A program made the position numbers and the translations under genes. From assembly GCA_016858145.1 (NCBI GenBank), contig JAEHOE010000003.1, positions 2,108,001-2,172,000 of the forward strand: a stretch of 64,000 bases of DNA, read 5' to 3'. Shown in pieces: positions 37,897-49,338 of the stretch. Source of the DNA: Edaphochlamys debaryana (lineage: Eukaryota > Chlorophyta > Chlorophyceae > Chlamydomonadales). Below the pieces are notes generated by a model. It was not told the origin of the DNA and made no database searches. It saw nothing but the letters and a program-made list of their open reading frames with translations. Position 1 is the first letter of the stretch. Each line of letters starts with the position of its first letter.

Positions 37897-40183
37897 TCAC
37901 TCCGAGTCGCTCCACCAGCTGGCGCTCATCGACCGCTCCACGCCGCCCGCCCCCTCCGCCCCCCGCTCCAGCCCCACCCAGTCGCACCGCCCCAGCAGCA
38001 CCCGCAGCGCCTCCCGCTTGGCCCCGTCGTCCAGCTCCTGCCCCCCCTGCCCCTGCCCCTGCCCGGCCTCGACCTTGCGCCCCACGTGGCCGCTGCCGCT
38101 CGACACCGCCGGCCGCACCCGCGCCGCCACCCGGTACCCCTCCTCCAGTCCAACACCGGACAAGGCGCCGGACACGAGACCGGAACCGGACACCGGGCCG
38201 GACTCGTAGCCGGACACGTCCAGACGGACGTCGGAGGCGCAGGCGGCGCCGCTGTAGCTCCGCGAGGCGCGGGGCTGCAGGGCCGCGGGGAGCTTCGCCT
38301 CCAGCCGCGGCAGCCGCGACGGCAGCGCGGGGGAGGCCAGCAGCGCCTGCGCCAGGCCGCCCAGCGCCCCCACCTCGGCCGCCTCGCCCACCACCGCCAC
38401 GGCCCGCACCGACCCCGCCCGGAGCGTCAGGCTCAGGGCGGGCGGCAGCGGGTAGCCCAGCGACACGGGCTGTCCGGTCCGGCCGTAACCGGACGCGGAG
38501 CCGGACCCGGAGCCGGACACGAGCCAGGGCTTGGTGGTGACGTGGAGCGTGAGGGCGGCGAAGGCGGGTGCCAGCACGTCCAGGGCGGCGGTGAGCTTCT
38601 CCACGGGGGAGAGGACGGCGTAGTTGAGGGCCGAGGCCTCGGCGGAGCGGTCCAGGTGCGTGAGGGAGAGGTGCGTGAGGCGCGGCAGGCCGGCGGCGTG
38701 GCGCAGCAGGCGGGCGAAGCGCGCGCGCAGGCCCTCGCGCGCGTCGTCGCCGCGCCGCCGCCCGCCCGCGGCCGCCTGCACGCGCAGGTGCGTCAGGCTG
38801 CCGGACAGCGCCTCCACCTGCGCGCCGGGGAGAGGAGCGAGGAGGGAAACAGGTGAGGCGTGAGGCCAGAGCTTGAGCCGTACCCGCTAGAGCACTCGGG
38901 AGCACAGCGAGCCCAAGGCATCGAATGCTGAGCGGCGAGAGCCGTCTAGGCCTCAAGTACTCAGAAGCACTCTGTCCAGCATGCAGTGAAGCACTGCCCC
39001 CCAGGAACTACACTAGGGGAGGGCCGGACTCACCCCCTCGAGCATCTCCATGCAGGGCAGGCGCAGCTCCCGCAGGCTCTGCGGCGCCGAGGCGTACACC
39101 GCGCTCAGCTCCGCGGCGTCCAGGGCTGCGTTGCCGCACGACTCCCAGCGCAGGCCTGCGGACGAGGGCGCCCGGGTGGGAGGGAGGGGGGAGCGGTCAG
39201 GGGAGGGGGGGCAGCCAGTGCATTTCGCAAAGAATGGTGCCCTGCGTATTCCTGGGAGCCCCGCCCACGTCAAAGCCAGTCCCCTCTCAACATGGCAAGC
39301 ACCGCCAGCAGCCCCAGATCCCACGGCCAGCAACTCAGCTCAGGCCTACCCCAGCCCCAGCCCCAGCCCCAGCCCCAGCCCTCCCTGTCCCAGCCCCCTC
39401 GTCACCCCTCCGATCCCCGTCCCAGCCCCCTCGCCACCCACCCGACAGGTCCAGCCTCCGTAGGGAGGGCAGCAACGCGCCCAGCCCACACAGCGCCGTG
39501 AGCCGCAGCTCGGAACTGGCGCGCAGCCGGTCCGCCAGCGCCAGCGTGTGCACCCGCCCGCGCGCCTCGGCGGGCTGGTGCAGCAGCGGCAGCAGCAGCA
39601 GCGGGCCCACGGCGTCGCCGCTGGGGTCACCCGTGAGGAGGACTCGGAGGTGGCGCAGGTGCGGCCAGCGGGAGAGCGGCGGCGGGCGCCAGCCGCGGCG
39701 GAAGCGGTCGGCGTCAGAGACGGCGGTGATGAGCTCGAGGCTGGAGACGCAGGCGTCGGCGCTGTCGCGCAGGGCCTTGCAGGCGAGCCGCGCGGAGGGC
39801 AGCGCGCCGGGGTGCTGGCCCACCGAGGCCCACAGCGCGCGGAGGCCTGGCGGGGAGGAGTGTGCGCGGGCAGAAGGTCAGGTCGAACCAAAAAGGCCAC
39901 GCGAGAGGGTCCTGCCGGCCGGGCTGAAGGCGCCCGGCGCCCGATTCAGGAGCCAGGCCTGAAGACTGGGAGCTGTGTTCTAAGGTCCCGACCAGCGCCG
40001 GCCCGCGAAGGCGAGGCGAGGCTCACCATCGAGGGGAAGCGTCCGAAGCACATCTTGTAGCGAGGATGGGCAGGCGCTCAGCGCGCCCAACGGGATGTCC
40101 AGGCTGAGGCGCGGTTTGCTAGAAGCCGCGAGGTGCGCCAGATGCGCCGGGGCGCCACCTCTTTCGGCGGTGAGTGGACACAT
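37897..40183 (-). CDS. F-box-like / leucine-rich-repeat protein
   Basis: Four exons on the minus strand: 40183-40027, 39846-39442, 39155-39034 and 38817-37897, 534 aa, all GT-AG and in phase. Near residue 53 an F-box-like helix pair reads LRALWASVGQHPGALPSARL followed by CKALRDSADACVSSLEL. LRR strands follow: WPHLRHLRVLLTG, VHTLALADRLRA, LPSLRRLDLSG, SLRELRLPCMEML, SLTHLRVQAA and LPRLTHLSLTHLDR. The last exon then changes into a Gly/Ser-rich stretch with repeated GSGSGSASGYG and VSGYESGPVSGSG motifs, and ends WWSDSE. F-box/LRR proteins usually select substrates for SCF ubiquitin ligases; the algal family is large and diverse, so the partner cannot be inferred. The ATG at 40183 is the first in frame; only a GTG lies upstream. 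Confidence 0.8.
39349..39381. repeat. Hexanucleotide repeat, CCCCAG x5
   Basis: Five near-perfect CCCCAG units in the intron between the second and third exons of the F-box/LRR-like gene. On the coding strand it reads CTGGGG. Confidence 0.75.
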
Positions 40184-41631
40184 GGGTGCGGTCGGCACGA
40201 GGGTAGCGGAATAGCGAGCACTATTGCAAGCGCTTCTGCAGAATGCGTATGGCTGCCAGTATGCGCCTCGTCTGGGACGCTCAGGAGAGTTGTGGTTGGA
40301 GGTCACGCGCGCGGCTCTTCAACACTCGGAGTTGCGCGAGCTGCAATTGCAATTGAGCAGTATACTGTAGTGCGTGCGCGCTTAACGAAAGCGTGTCGAC
40401 GCAATGGCAAATGAACGGCGCCTCCAATATTGGCGCTCTACCATATTTGAGGCGGTTGGGCGGTTAAAACCACTTCTACCACCGCTCTTCGCGCTCCAAA
40501 ATGCCCTTTGAACGAGACTTTCCAGCTTGTCGCTCACCTCGGCGGACCGTTCGCGAGGTGGTTCCAAGGTGGATGGACATGCGCATGTGCAGGACGGGTG
40601 ACGACCAGGTGCCGCGTTCTGGCTCAGTGCCACGTCCACGGGTGCCATGTAGTGGTATCTATCACCTCATCAAGTCAGGCCACGCATTTGCGCGCGCGGG
40701 CCCGCAGGCGCCTCTCGAGGTGCACCCACCATCGCGCTGCCGTCATATCTAGCGGAACCGGCGGCGGGGCCGGTTGGGGAGTGGCCCGCATGTCCGGGCA
40801 TACTTACCTGGCCCGTCATTCGAGGTGATCCAGCAAGCCTCGGTGATATCCTCGGACTTCGCCTTGCACTCAGCGAGGGCCTTGGGTAGTCGGCCCTTCG
40901 GGTGTCCGGCAGGGCTTAATTTTTGTCAGGCTGAGGATCGCGCACTGCGCGCCTCGGCTCCCAATCTAACGAAAGATGTGGCAAGTCTATCATGCCTATC
41001 ATAGGATCATCATGTCTTACAGAAGATAGATTGCAGATGCTACACCGTGTAGGGGAAATGACAGGGAGAAGGGCGGACATCTTCATGGCAATGGCCACAA
41101 TGGCAAGACAGAGCTGCATACATCAGCATGCAATGCCGTGGAATGCCGGATTGGGGGCCTCCGGACACCACAGCGACCAGTGTAGCCCGTGCCACAGCGG
41201 GGGTCGGGTGGGACAAGTCGGGGGCCAGGGCAGGTGGGCGCCTCCTCCGCATCCTCCTACCCCGCCTCCGACTCCTTTCTCCACCTTCGACCTCTCTCCC
41301 TCCTCCGCGACGACCGCTTAGCTCGCACTCACAGGTGCCCTTAGCAGGTTTGCTTGGGTGTGCTTACGGCTCCCCCCCGGGACCCCCTCAACTCTTCCCC
41401 GGGATTTCGGCCTCAGCACAAACCCCACCCCCGCATCTGACGTGGACGCAACCAGGGCCCAGGCAGTGCTAAACGCTTGCGGCAGGCTCGCAGCTGTCTG
41501 TCAGTACACAAGGTTTAGCTGCACCGCTAGGTAAAGCAAAGCGTGCAAAGATGCCGAGTGTCATCCCCGCAAGCACTGCCCCGAGCTGACCGAGATGGAC
41601 GGATAGGCCCTGCAAGAGCTGTACCATAACA
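40184..41631. other. Divergent upstream region, no gene seen
   Basis: The interval lies between the start codons of the F-box/LRR-like gene (minus) and the Cys-repeat gene (plus). GC drops noticeably around 40330-40500 and 40910-41060, as is common near promoters in this genome. No motif stood out and the open frames look like shadows. Confidence 0.45.
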
Positions 41632-44600
41632 ATGCAAAGACTTGGGGTCCCTGTTGCGCTTCTGGGGGTGCTGTGCGCCTTCGGAAGAGGCGTCGCATCC
41701 GCTCGCGCGAGCGGGCCCGGCCCGCTGCCGGCACCGGGTAAGCGCGGAACCGCGACACGTATCGTTGCATGCTTAGTTCCGGTCGCCTGGTGCATCGTCG
41801 TCAGCTCAGTGCCTGCTGTCCGCCTGCCGGACTCCCCACCTTCCTCGACCTGCAGGCCGTGTCGCCCCCGCCAAAGACGCCCGAACGGAGTCGCAGGAGG
41901 GGGACGCGGACCTTGGCTTGGACCGGGGCCTGGGCCTCGGGCGGCCGGTGTCAGGTGCGCGGCCAGCGACAGGCTTTGGCAGGGGCTGTTGACAGCACGC
42001 ACGCACGCACGACGGTCCTAATGCTGGGCCCCGCCCGACCGGCACCCCCTGCCCTCCCTAAGTCCCTTCATGCGGCATTCCGGCGCCTTGCCACAAACCA
42101 ACACCCCTTGCCAGCACACAATGCTCTCCTCACAGTCCTCGGCCTTCCTACCTCTCCGGCCTTGAACTCCGCAACCCCATCCCTCCCCCACAACCCCATT
42201 CCTCCCCCACACGCCTAGAGTGGTACTTCTCCCTCAAAACCAGCAAGGGCTACTGCGGCCTCGTGGCAGCCACCCCCGCCGCGGGCGGCTACGGCCTGGC
42301 CATTGCCTGCGCCAACAAGTACCCCCAGTACGACTCCCACTTCACGCTGCTCCTGCCGGACGCAGCAGCAGCAGCAGCAGGCGCACAGCACGCACCGCAC
42401 GGTACGGCAACGTACGGCACCGCACAGCAAGGTGCTGGAACTGACGATGCAGCCGAGGCGGGCGCAGCGGGGGCAGCGGAGGCTGGAGGAGCGGGGCGAG
42501 AAGCGCACCGGGGGCTGAGCGCAGCTGCGGCGGCTTCGCTGGCGGTCTTGGGTGGCGACACGGGCGGTCGCGCGGAGCTGCCGGGCGGCCCCTCCCGCCG
42601 GCTGGCGGCGGCAGCTGGCGGCGGCGGAGGTGCGGGGACCGGCGGCGAGCGTGCGTCGCCTCTGGTGCTCAGCCGTCGGCCGCACTCCGGCTCGGGCGCA
42701 GAGGAAGCCGAGGGGGCGGGTGCTGACGTGGAGGCCGGCGAGGCGGAGGTGGAAGCCGAGGGGGGCGGCATGGAGGGCCGCCCGGGAGTTGACCCTCGCT
42801 TGCTGCGGTTCCGTGACGTGTCGGGTCCCATCCTGGTGACGGCGGGGCAGCCGCTGCGCCTGCTGTCCCGCGCCGCCGGGCTGTGCGGCACGCCGCCGCC
42901 CACGGCCGCGCCGCCGCCAGCTGGCAAGGCGGCCTTCTCGGCTGCGGACTCGACAGCAGCCACCCCTGGAGCTGGTGGCGCGGAGGTGGGGGCCGCCACT
43001 GCCACCATGTCCGGTGTCCACGGGCCGTCCGGTCCATTGCATGGGTGCCTTTTGGCATGGCTGCGGGCTGCCGGCGCCTGGTTTCGGGCTGCCTGGCATC
43101 GGCTGTTAGCCGCCGCCGGCCTCCTTCCCAACCGGCCGGCCGGAGGCCTGGGCGCTGGCGCCTCGCCCGGCCGCCTGTCGGACATAGCGCCCTGGCCCGT
43201 CACGTGCGTGCTGGCGCAGCCCACGCTGTCGGTTTTCAAGATCCAGAAAGCGGATCTGAAAGATGGCGAGACGCTGGATCTCAACAAGGACTGGTTCTAT
43301 CTCATGGAGGGGGACAAGTACTGCACCACCACGGGTAGGGGGTTGGGACCGGGCGTGGGCGTGGGGGGGGGCACGGGGAGGAGGGTGACGTGGCAGCGTA
43401 GGGAGTTCCCAGGGTAGATACATGGGGCGGGGCAGGAGCGTGGAGACAGCTGCCGGCGAGCGAAGGGGGCCCAGGGCCAAGCCTGCTCCGTGCCGTGTGA
43501 CCTGTGTCCGCCTGTGCGGCCACCACACTCCCTCTCTACGCTCCTCGAGTGCCGACCCGGGCCGACCGCTCCCTCCCACGTCCCACCCCACCGCCCCCAG
43601 ACGTTGCCGGCATGTCCACGGTGGTGTCCTGCCACCTGGACAACCCGGGCTGGTACGGATACAAGTTCCAGCTGCAGGTCGGACAGAATCCGCGTGCTAG
43701 GCGGGAGGCAGGGGCCCGGGCAGGGGGGGGCTTCGGGGAGTGGCTGCTGCTGTTGGGCCGGATGGGACCTTGGCCCAGCGCTGTAGGACCCGTGCGGGTC
43801 CCCTGGCTGTTGCTGCGGCTTCAGGCCTTGGCATGCCCGGCACGAGCCGTTGCCGCAAAGGCCCTTTTTTGCAACCGGACACCTTGGCTACTGTGTGGGA
43901 CGGCTCGCCCTGATCAGCAGTGCCCACGTGTGCTGTGTGCCGTGCTGTGTGCCGTGCAGATCATGTCGTACCCCCGCGCCACTGTCGGCTCCGTGCTGAC
44001 GGGGGGGCCGTGCGGGCTGAAGCCGCAGCAGCAGCCCCCGCCGCACGACATGCAGTGCAAGCCCAGCGCGCAGGTGGGAGGGCGCCTCGTGGGGGGGAGG
44101 GTGTGGAAAGGGATGGGCGGCTGGGCTGGCGATTGGGCCGACCGGCTCTCGCGGTTGCGGGTGCCTCTGGGCCTGCAGGGCTGGCAGGTGGTGGAAGGCA
44201 AGCCAGGATTTCCCGTCCCAGCTTCGCACGCTGTGTGGCTCCATCCCTGTCCCAGCCTGTCCCGATGAAGATGCACACGACACACCTTGTCCCCTTCCCC
44301 GTGCCTCCCTGCAGGCGGGCCGTGACCCCACCCTGGACCTAGTGCTCATGGCCCCCGGGACACCCCTGACGGCGGGGGTGATCGTGGGTGAGCGGGGCTG
44401 GCCTTGGGTTCGTGGGCGGAACTGGGGGGCGGCGGGGCACGGGTGTCTTGGGGGGGGGCAGGGCGGGTGCTAATGCCCGGTATCTTACGGGTTGAAGCGC
44501 TGGCGGTCGGGGCATGGCTTCTGGAAAGGACTCGTCCCCTTTGGGGCCCCTCTGGCAGCCGCTAGCATAGCGGTGGCGTGGGCCACCGCCGCCGGCTTCC

Positions 44601-45766
44601 TGCCGCGCCTACGACTCCCAGGCTCATGCGAGCAGTCCTTCACACCCTCCCCTTCCGGGTCACCCCACTCCACCCCACCCTCCCCCTGGGCCCCACCCGC
44701 AGGCTTCTCCTCCTTCGCCCCCGGCCTGGTGGGCGCGGAGCTGCAGCGCTGCTGCGGGCCGCCCTCCTCCCCCCACATCATGGCCTGCGAGCCCCCGCCG
44801 CCGCCCGCCGCCACCGTGGCGCCCGAGTGCTGGTTCCAGCTGTACGACGTCAAGGTGGATCTGGCCGCTGTCGTACGGGATCGCGAACGGGAGCGTGAAC
44901 TGGAGGGAGGAAGCGGTCCTGGGCAAGGGCAAGGGGAAGGGGGAGGCTACGGGGAGGGGGACGGGGACGGGGGAGGCGAAGGCGGGGGCATGTGGGCCCG
45001 GTTCCTGCGGGCGCTCCAAGGGGAGATGTCTCCCGTGGATCTGGATCCAGACCTGGGGTCCCCCACGGCGCGGAGCGGAGCAGGGCCCTTGCGAGAGGAG
45101 GGCGAGCGCGGAGCCGCGACCAACGATGCCCCTATCCTTGGGCACGGCAAAGCCGACGTCGGGGCCGAAACTGCACCTAATGAGGAGGTGGAGACGCAGG
45201 CAGAGGCGGCTACGCTGCGGTCGGACCCAGGAGCGGAGGAGGAGGCCGAGGAGGAGCCGTACGAGGACCTAGACGGTGGCGGCGGCTGGCTTGGGCTCCG
45301 GCTGGGGCTGGCGCTCGGGCGGATGCGTTCGCAGCTGCGCTGGCCCTTCGACGCCGCCGCGCCGCTGGGCGACGGGTCCTTAGTCATGCTGTACAGCCGG
45401 CAGTACAGCCGGTACTGCTCCGTCAGCCTGGACGGCAGCTTGCTGTGCGTCTCGGTGGCGGCATCGAATGCATCGAGGAATCTGTTTCAGTTGACGATGC
45501 CGCCCCTTCCGGACGGGTTGGCGCGGGCAGAGGGCGGCGCAGGACCGTTGGTAGGAGTGGAGCAGGTTGTGGGGAGAGGGGTGCACACATGGGCACGGTT
45601 AGGTGCGGCGGTGCGGTGGCTTGGAGTGGAGGGTGCGTCTGGGGCCAGGCGGGTAGCGGCCGAGGCCGGGGGAGCTGGGGCGGAGGGCGAGGCGGGGGCG
45701 GGGCTGGGCGGGCAGGCAGGGGCACAGCGGACGCGCGGGAGCGCTGGGGTAGAAGACGTTGAGTGA
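41632..45766 (+). CDS. Secreted or surface protein with repeated Cys-pair modules
   Basis: Seven exons: 41632-41737, 41856-41954, 42219-43334, 43601-43677, 43960-44073, 44315-44387 and 44703-45766, 882 aa, phase-consistent. Residues 1-24 are a signal peptide (MQRLGVPVALLGVLCAFGRG). A recurring module follows: a (Y/C/L)C pair-like position, 8-20 residues, a second Cys, then an FxL or LxL strand. Examples are GYCGLV with LAIACAN and HFTLLL; KYCTTT with VVSCHLD and YKFQLQ; RCCGPP with IMACEP and CWFQLYDVKV; and RYCSVS with LLCVSVA and LFQLTM. That periodicity suggests beta-trefoil-like repeats, but I do not recognise the family. Long Ala/Gly-rich and acidic linkers separate the modules (42360-42780 and 44890-45280). 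The last exon's start (44703) was chosen for its CCGCAG acceptor and phase; an alternative upstream acceptor exists. No transmembrane anchor is obvious. A cell-wall or matrix role is plausible. Confidence 0.7.
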
Positions 45767-46281
45767 GAGGGTGGGAGGCGCACGTGAGGACACTGGGCCT
45801 TGCCCAGTTTCCCTCGGCGCGGCCGTGCAACGAGACGGGGTTAAGGGGCAATGTGCCACCGCGTCTGGCCCAGCAGCGTCAGGCACTGCCTGGGCTAGCG
45901 AGGGCTGGGACTCGGCCGTGGTTGCGGGCGTGCAGAGTCACGGGCAAGGGCGCAATGCCTGTTACACAGAATGTGAGTGCTGCAAGGGCATTATGCCTGG
46001 GTGCCTGAATGCCAGCCACCATGCCAGGCCGGAGGTGATGCCTCAATGAGCGACGCGGGAGTGGGGCGGAGGTGTGCCGTGATGAGAGACCTCGCCGTCA
46101 TGACGGGCACAAACACAGCAGCCCCGTGTCACTGAGGAGCGTTGCAGCAACCTACCTGATCGCCTTCAACGACTGCAGTCTTCCGACACGCACGACGCGC
46201 GATCTCTCGCCCCCTCGCGAAACAACCACACCAGGCCGGTTCACCCTCTGCAAACGCTCACAAGTGAGGCACTGTGTACAG
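45767..46281. other. Intergenic, 3' region of the Cys-repeat gene
   Basis: About 500 bp between the Cys-repeat gene and the ankyrin-type pseudogene, both on the plus strand. No polyadenylation signal, repeat or coding sequence was recognised. Confidence 0.45.
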
Positions 46282-48082
46282 ATGGATAGCAAAGGCAGCA
46301 CCGATGAGCCTACAGAGCTCGGACACGTCGCTCCATGCGCATCCTCGTCGACCTACGCACCCGAGCTGGACGCGTCGTCTGTGTGAACCCCAGCCATATT
46401 AAGCCATATTCCTGAGCACCTCGGCCCCAACGAGGTCGTCGTAATGCGGCTGGTAAACAACGCCGGGGCTTCGCAGTTCGAGGATCGCGCAACGGTCGAC
46501 CTCAACGAGCCTGTGCCGCGCTGGCTGTTTACGCCCCACTGGACGGAGCCAAACTCGACGAGGGCCCTCAACCGGCGGCAGCGGGCGCAGCTGGTGTGCC
46601 TCACGGCGGCCAGCGACGACGTCCCCAACCTGGAGGTTGCGCTTGCGGCAGCAGGGCCGGCGCCCCAGCAGGAGCACCTGGACGCAGCTGCCAGCGCCGG
46701 CGCCCTAGACGCTTGCCGCTGGCTGGCGGCCCCGGGCCGGATCGAGCGAGGCGTGAGCTGGCCGCAAGTCCTGAGCGCCGCCGCCCAGGGGGGCCAGCGC
46801 GGCGTGTGTGCGTGACTGGGCCCTGGAGAGTGCCGCGGAGGAGCTGGAGGGTAAGCAGCCCTGGAGGCGGCGGGGGAAGCAGCTGACGGCGGGCACGTAA
46901 ACTTATGCGCCGCCTTCTGGAGGCGGCGGGATGGCCAGAAGAGGATGAGGATGTCAAGGACGCCAAGGAGTCCCTCGTGTGCACTGCCTTCAAGGGTTGC
47001 GACCTGGCAACCGCTCAGTCGCTCGCCAGGGATTACTTGGGGGCCAACTGGGACCGTGAGTTGGCCGAAGACGCGCTGTACGCAGCCGTGAAGAGCCGAA
47101 CAGCAGACTGGGAGGCCAAGGTCGAGCTTCTGCGGAGAGAGTGGAACCTTGAGTTAGAATGCAGGCTGTATTGTGCCGCGGCGTGCCTGCCCGGTCCCGT
47201 AGCGCTTGAGCGGTTCGCCTGGCTCCGGGCCCGGGGCTGCGTCCCCGAGGAAGGCGCTCTAGAGTCGGCTATCCTCGCGGCCAACGCAGAGGCAGTGCAG
47301 TGGCTCCTGCGGGAGGGCGTGCGGCCCCACGGCCCGGAACCCTGCTACGTCGCAGCCCGTCTCTTCGCAGTGCTTCGGGGTGGCTGTTTTGACGTCCTGC
47401 AAGCGCTGCAGCTGGAGGGGATGCCGTATCCCTTCAGGCCGTCGGATGTGGCGGATGCCGCCGCCTGGACGGGCTCGCAGCGGGTCCTGGAGTGGGCCGT
47501 AGCGGCCCCCTCGGACGGCGGGCTCGGCATGAGCCCCGCATCATGCTGTCTGCTGTCCGCTCCGGCGTCACGGACATGGTGCGGTGGCTGCACGCGGCGC
47601 CACGCAACGGCGGCCTGACGGGGGGCGCGTGGGAGAAGGCGGTGGAGTCGGGGTGCGAGGCTATGGTGGAGCTGCTGGCAGAGCTGAACTGTCCCCACAA
47701 GGTGCGGGGTCTGGCGGGGCGTCTGTATCGGGATGAAGCTCGGGCTTGAGCCTGGTATGCAGCTGGGGTCCGGCGGCGGATTGGGTCGATCGGATGGTCA
47801 TGCTCTGCAAGCCACTCATGTACAAGTCGTGTGGGCCAAGGCACTCAAGCTCGCTCCTTGTCTGTGCCGTCCTCACTTGCCGCGCAGGCGGATGGCAGCC
47901 CCTACCTGACCGCAGTGCGCCACCGCGAGTGGCGCATGCTGCCGGCGCTGCGGCGTGCGGGCCTCAGCCTCGGCCCCGAGCCCGAGCAGATTTACACGGA
48001 GGCGGTCCAGGCCCGGGCCCCGGCGGCCACCCGGCAGTGGCTGGTGGCCGAGGGCTGCCCGGGCGTCGTGCCCGAGGCTTGA
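46282..48082 (+). pseudogene. Ankyrin-type F-box-like family member, multiply broken
   Basis: The segment reads like one member of a large volvocine family of ankyrin-type proteins. The N-terminus (MDSKGSTDEPTELGHV from 46282) runs into a TGA at 46384-46386 in the position where these proteins usually have Trp, and the frame then continues as AILSHIPEHLGPNEVVVMRL and RLVNNAGASQFEDRATV. Frame changes follow near 46810, between about 46830 and 46905, and near 47530. Each side reads as ankyrin-like protein (LSAAAQGGQRGV; MRRLLEAAGWPEEDED; DMVRWLHAAPRNGG). A GT-AG intron 47702-47887 still splices in phase to a final exon (47888-48082) ending GCPGVVPEA. One nonsense codon and at least three frameshifts make this a pseudogene unless the sequence has errors. 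Confidence 0.75.
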
Positions 48083-49338
48083 GCAGGCCCGGCAGACGGA
48101 ATGACGGCGGGGCAGCTACCGGTGCTGGATACGATATGCTGAGCGTGGTATCAGGAGGGCATTGCCATCGGTCTAGCGGGTGGTGGAATGATGGAAGGTT
48201 CACAGCGGTGAACGAGTCAGGATGATAAGCAGGGTGACATGAGGGCTTCTGGGTTGTGCTGGCCTGTTTAGTCAGCGGCGATGGATTGGCAGAAGAGCCT
48301 CGGAAGGATGTTCGACAGGCTGGGATGAGGGGCTTCCAGCTGCATTGACGCCGTGGCAGTTGGGCTGCCCGGGCGTCGTGTCCGAGCTAGGGGTAGTCGA
48401 AAGGGCTGAACTGAGGAGAGGCTGGGGCGCAATAAAGCTGTAGTCGGTGATGTGGAGTTAAGGGTGTGTGCGTTGTGGGCTTCGTGGACTCCGTGCAGCA
48501 CCTGTTGTCCTGTCTACGCTGAACGGCCGCCGGCCACAACCAGAGCCGTCTGTGTTGGGCCGTCCTGGGGCGACTTGACCACCCGAGCTGACCGAGCTCC
48601 GTCTGAATATGGGCAGCGCGAGGTCCGGTCTGTGCTACGTCATGCTGCGGTGCACTCCCTGGCCCCTGGGGTGGGCAAGGTAGCGTACAGGGCGGCAAAG
48701 GCTGCTCGTCTGATGCCATTGGTTTTGGAATCCAGTGTGGCGTGCTTGGCTTGTGGGTCGTCAGCAGGCCGGGCTTGAGCAGGCCGGGCTGAAAGCAAGG
48801 TGGCTGTGGTCCGCCCGGCGGTCAGCGGCGATGGAATGCTGAATTGTCTGACCTGAGCAGGCTGGAACCTTGGTTGCTATAGTCTGCAACCGTTGATGGT
48901 TGATGGGGGCACAAAGAATACAGAATCCAGCGTGCCGCCGTGCCGCCGTGCCTCCCGCTCAGATAGACAGCGTCCGAAGCAGTGGAAGAACACTTGACAC
49001 AGCTGCCCTGCTGCCTGGCCACCGCAGCGCCAGCATCGCCCGCTGCGAAATGCCCGCCGTCACCTCCGACCGAACAGCATTTTGCCCAGCCCTGGCGGCT
49101 GCCACTTAACAGCTCTTGCCCAGTCATAACCAGCCCTGTCTCCTTGGCCACCCCTCGCCCCATTAACCCCATTGGCTAAGCAGCACCCGCAGCCGTGCCC
49201 GGCGCAGCCCACACGACAGCCCAATAATATTGACCGCACCCACGTTCCATCCGCCCCCCCCTGACGGCCCGAAGTCCCCCCGTTCCCCGCCGCCTCCACC
49301 CCCAGCCTCCACCCCCAGCCCCAGCTCCTCACAGGGTC
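48083..49338. other. Decayed duplications downstream of the ankyrin-type pseudogene
   Basis: A 27-bp piece of the pseudogene's last codons (48052-48078, GGGCTGCCCGGGCGTCGTG and onwards) recurs with one mismatch at 48362-48388. GTCAGCGGCGATGGA occurs at 48271 and again at 48821, and AGCAGGCCGGGCT is directly repeated near 48763-48790. This suggests old tandem duplications of the gene's 3' end. No complete gene is present. The 3' end of the minus-strand gene at 49339 also lies here. Confidence 0.5.

Noticed and set aside
44492..44702. Upstream extension of the last exon of the Cys-repeat gene (SIAVAWATAAGFLP)
   Set aside because: It looks slightly membrane-like, but the acceptor at 44702 is better and the intron length is typical, so the extension was left out.
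46072..46386. A separate small gene upstream of the ankyrin-type pseudogene
   Set aside because: Its frame continues in register past the TGA into the family's next conserved block, so it is the broken N-terminus of the same gene.
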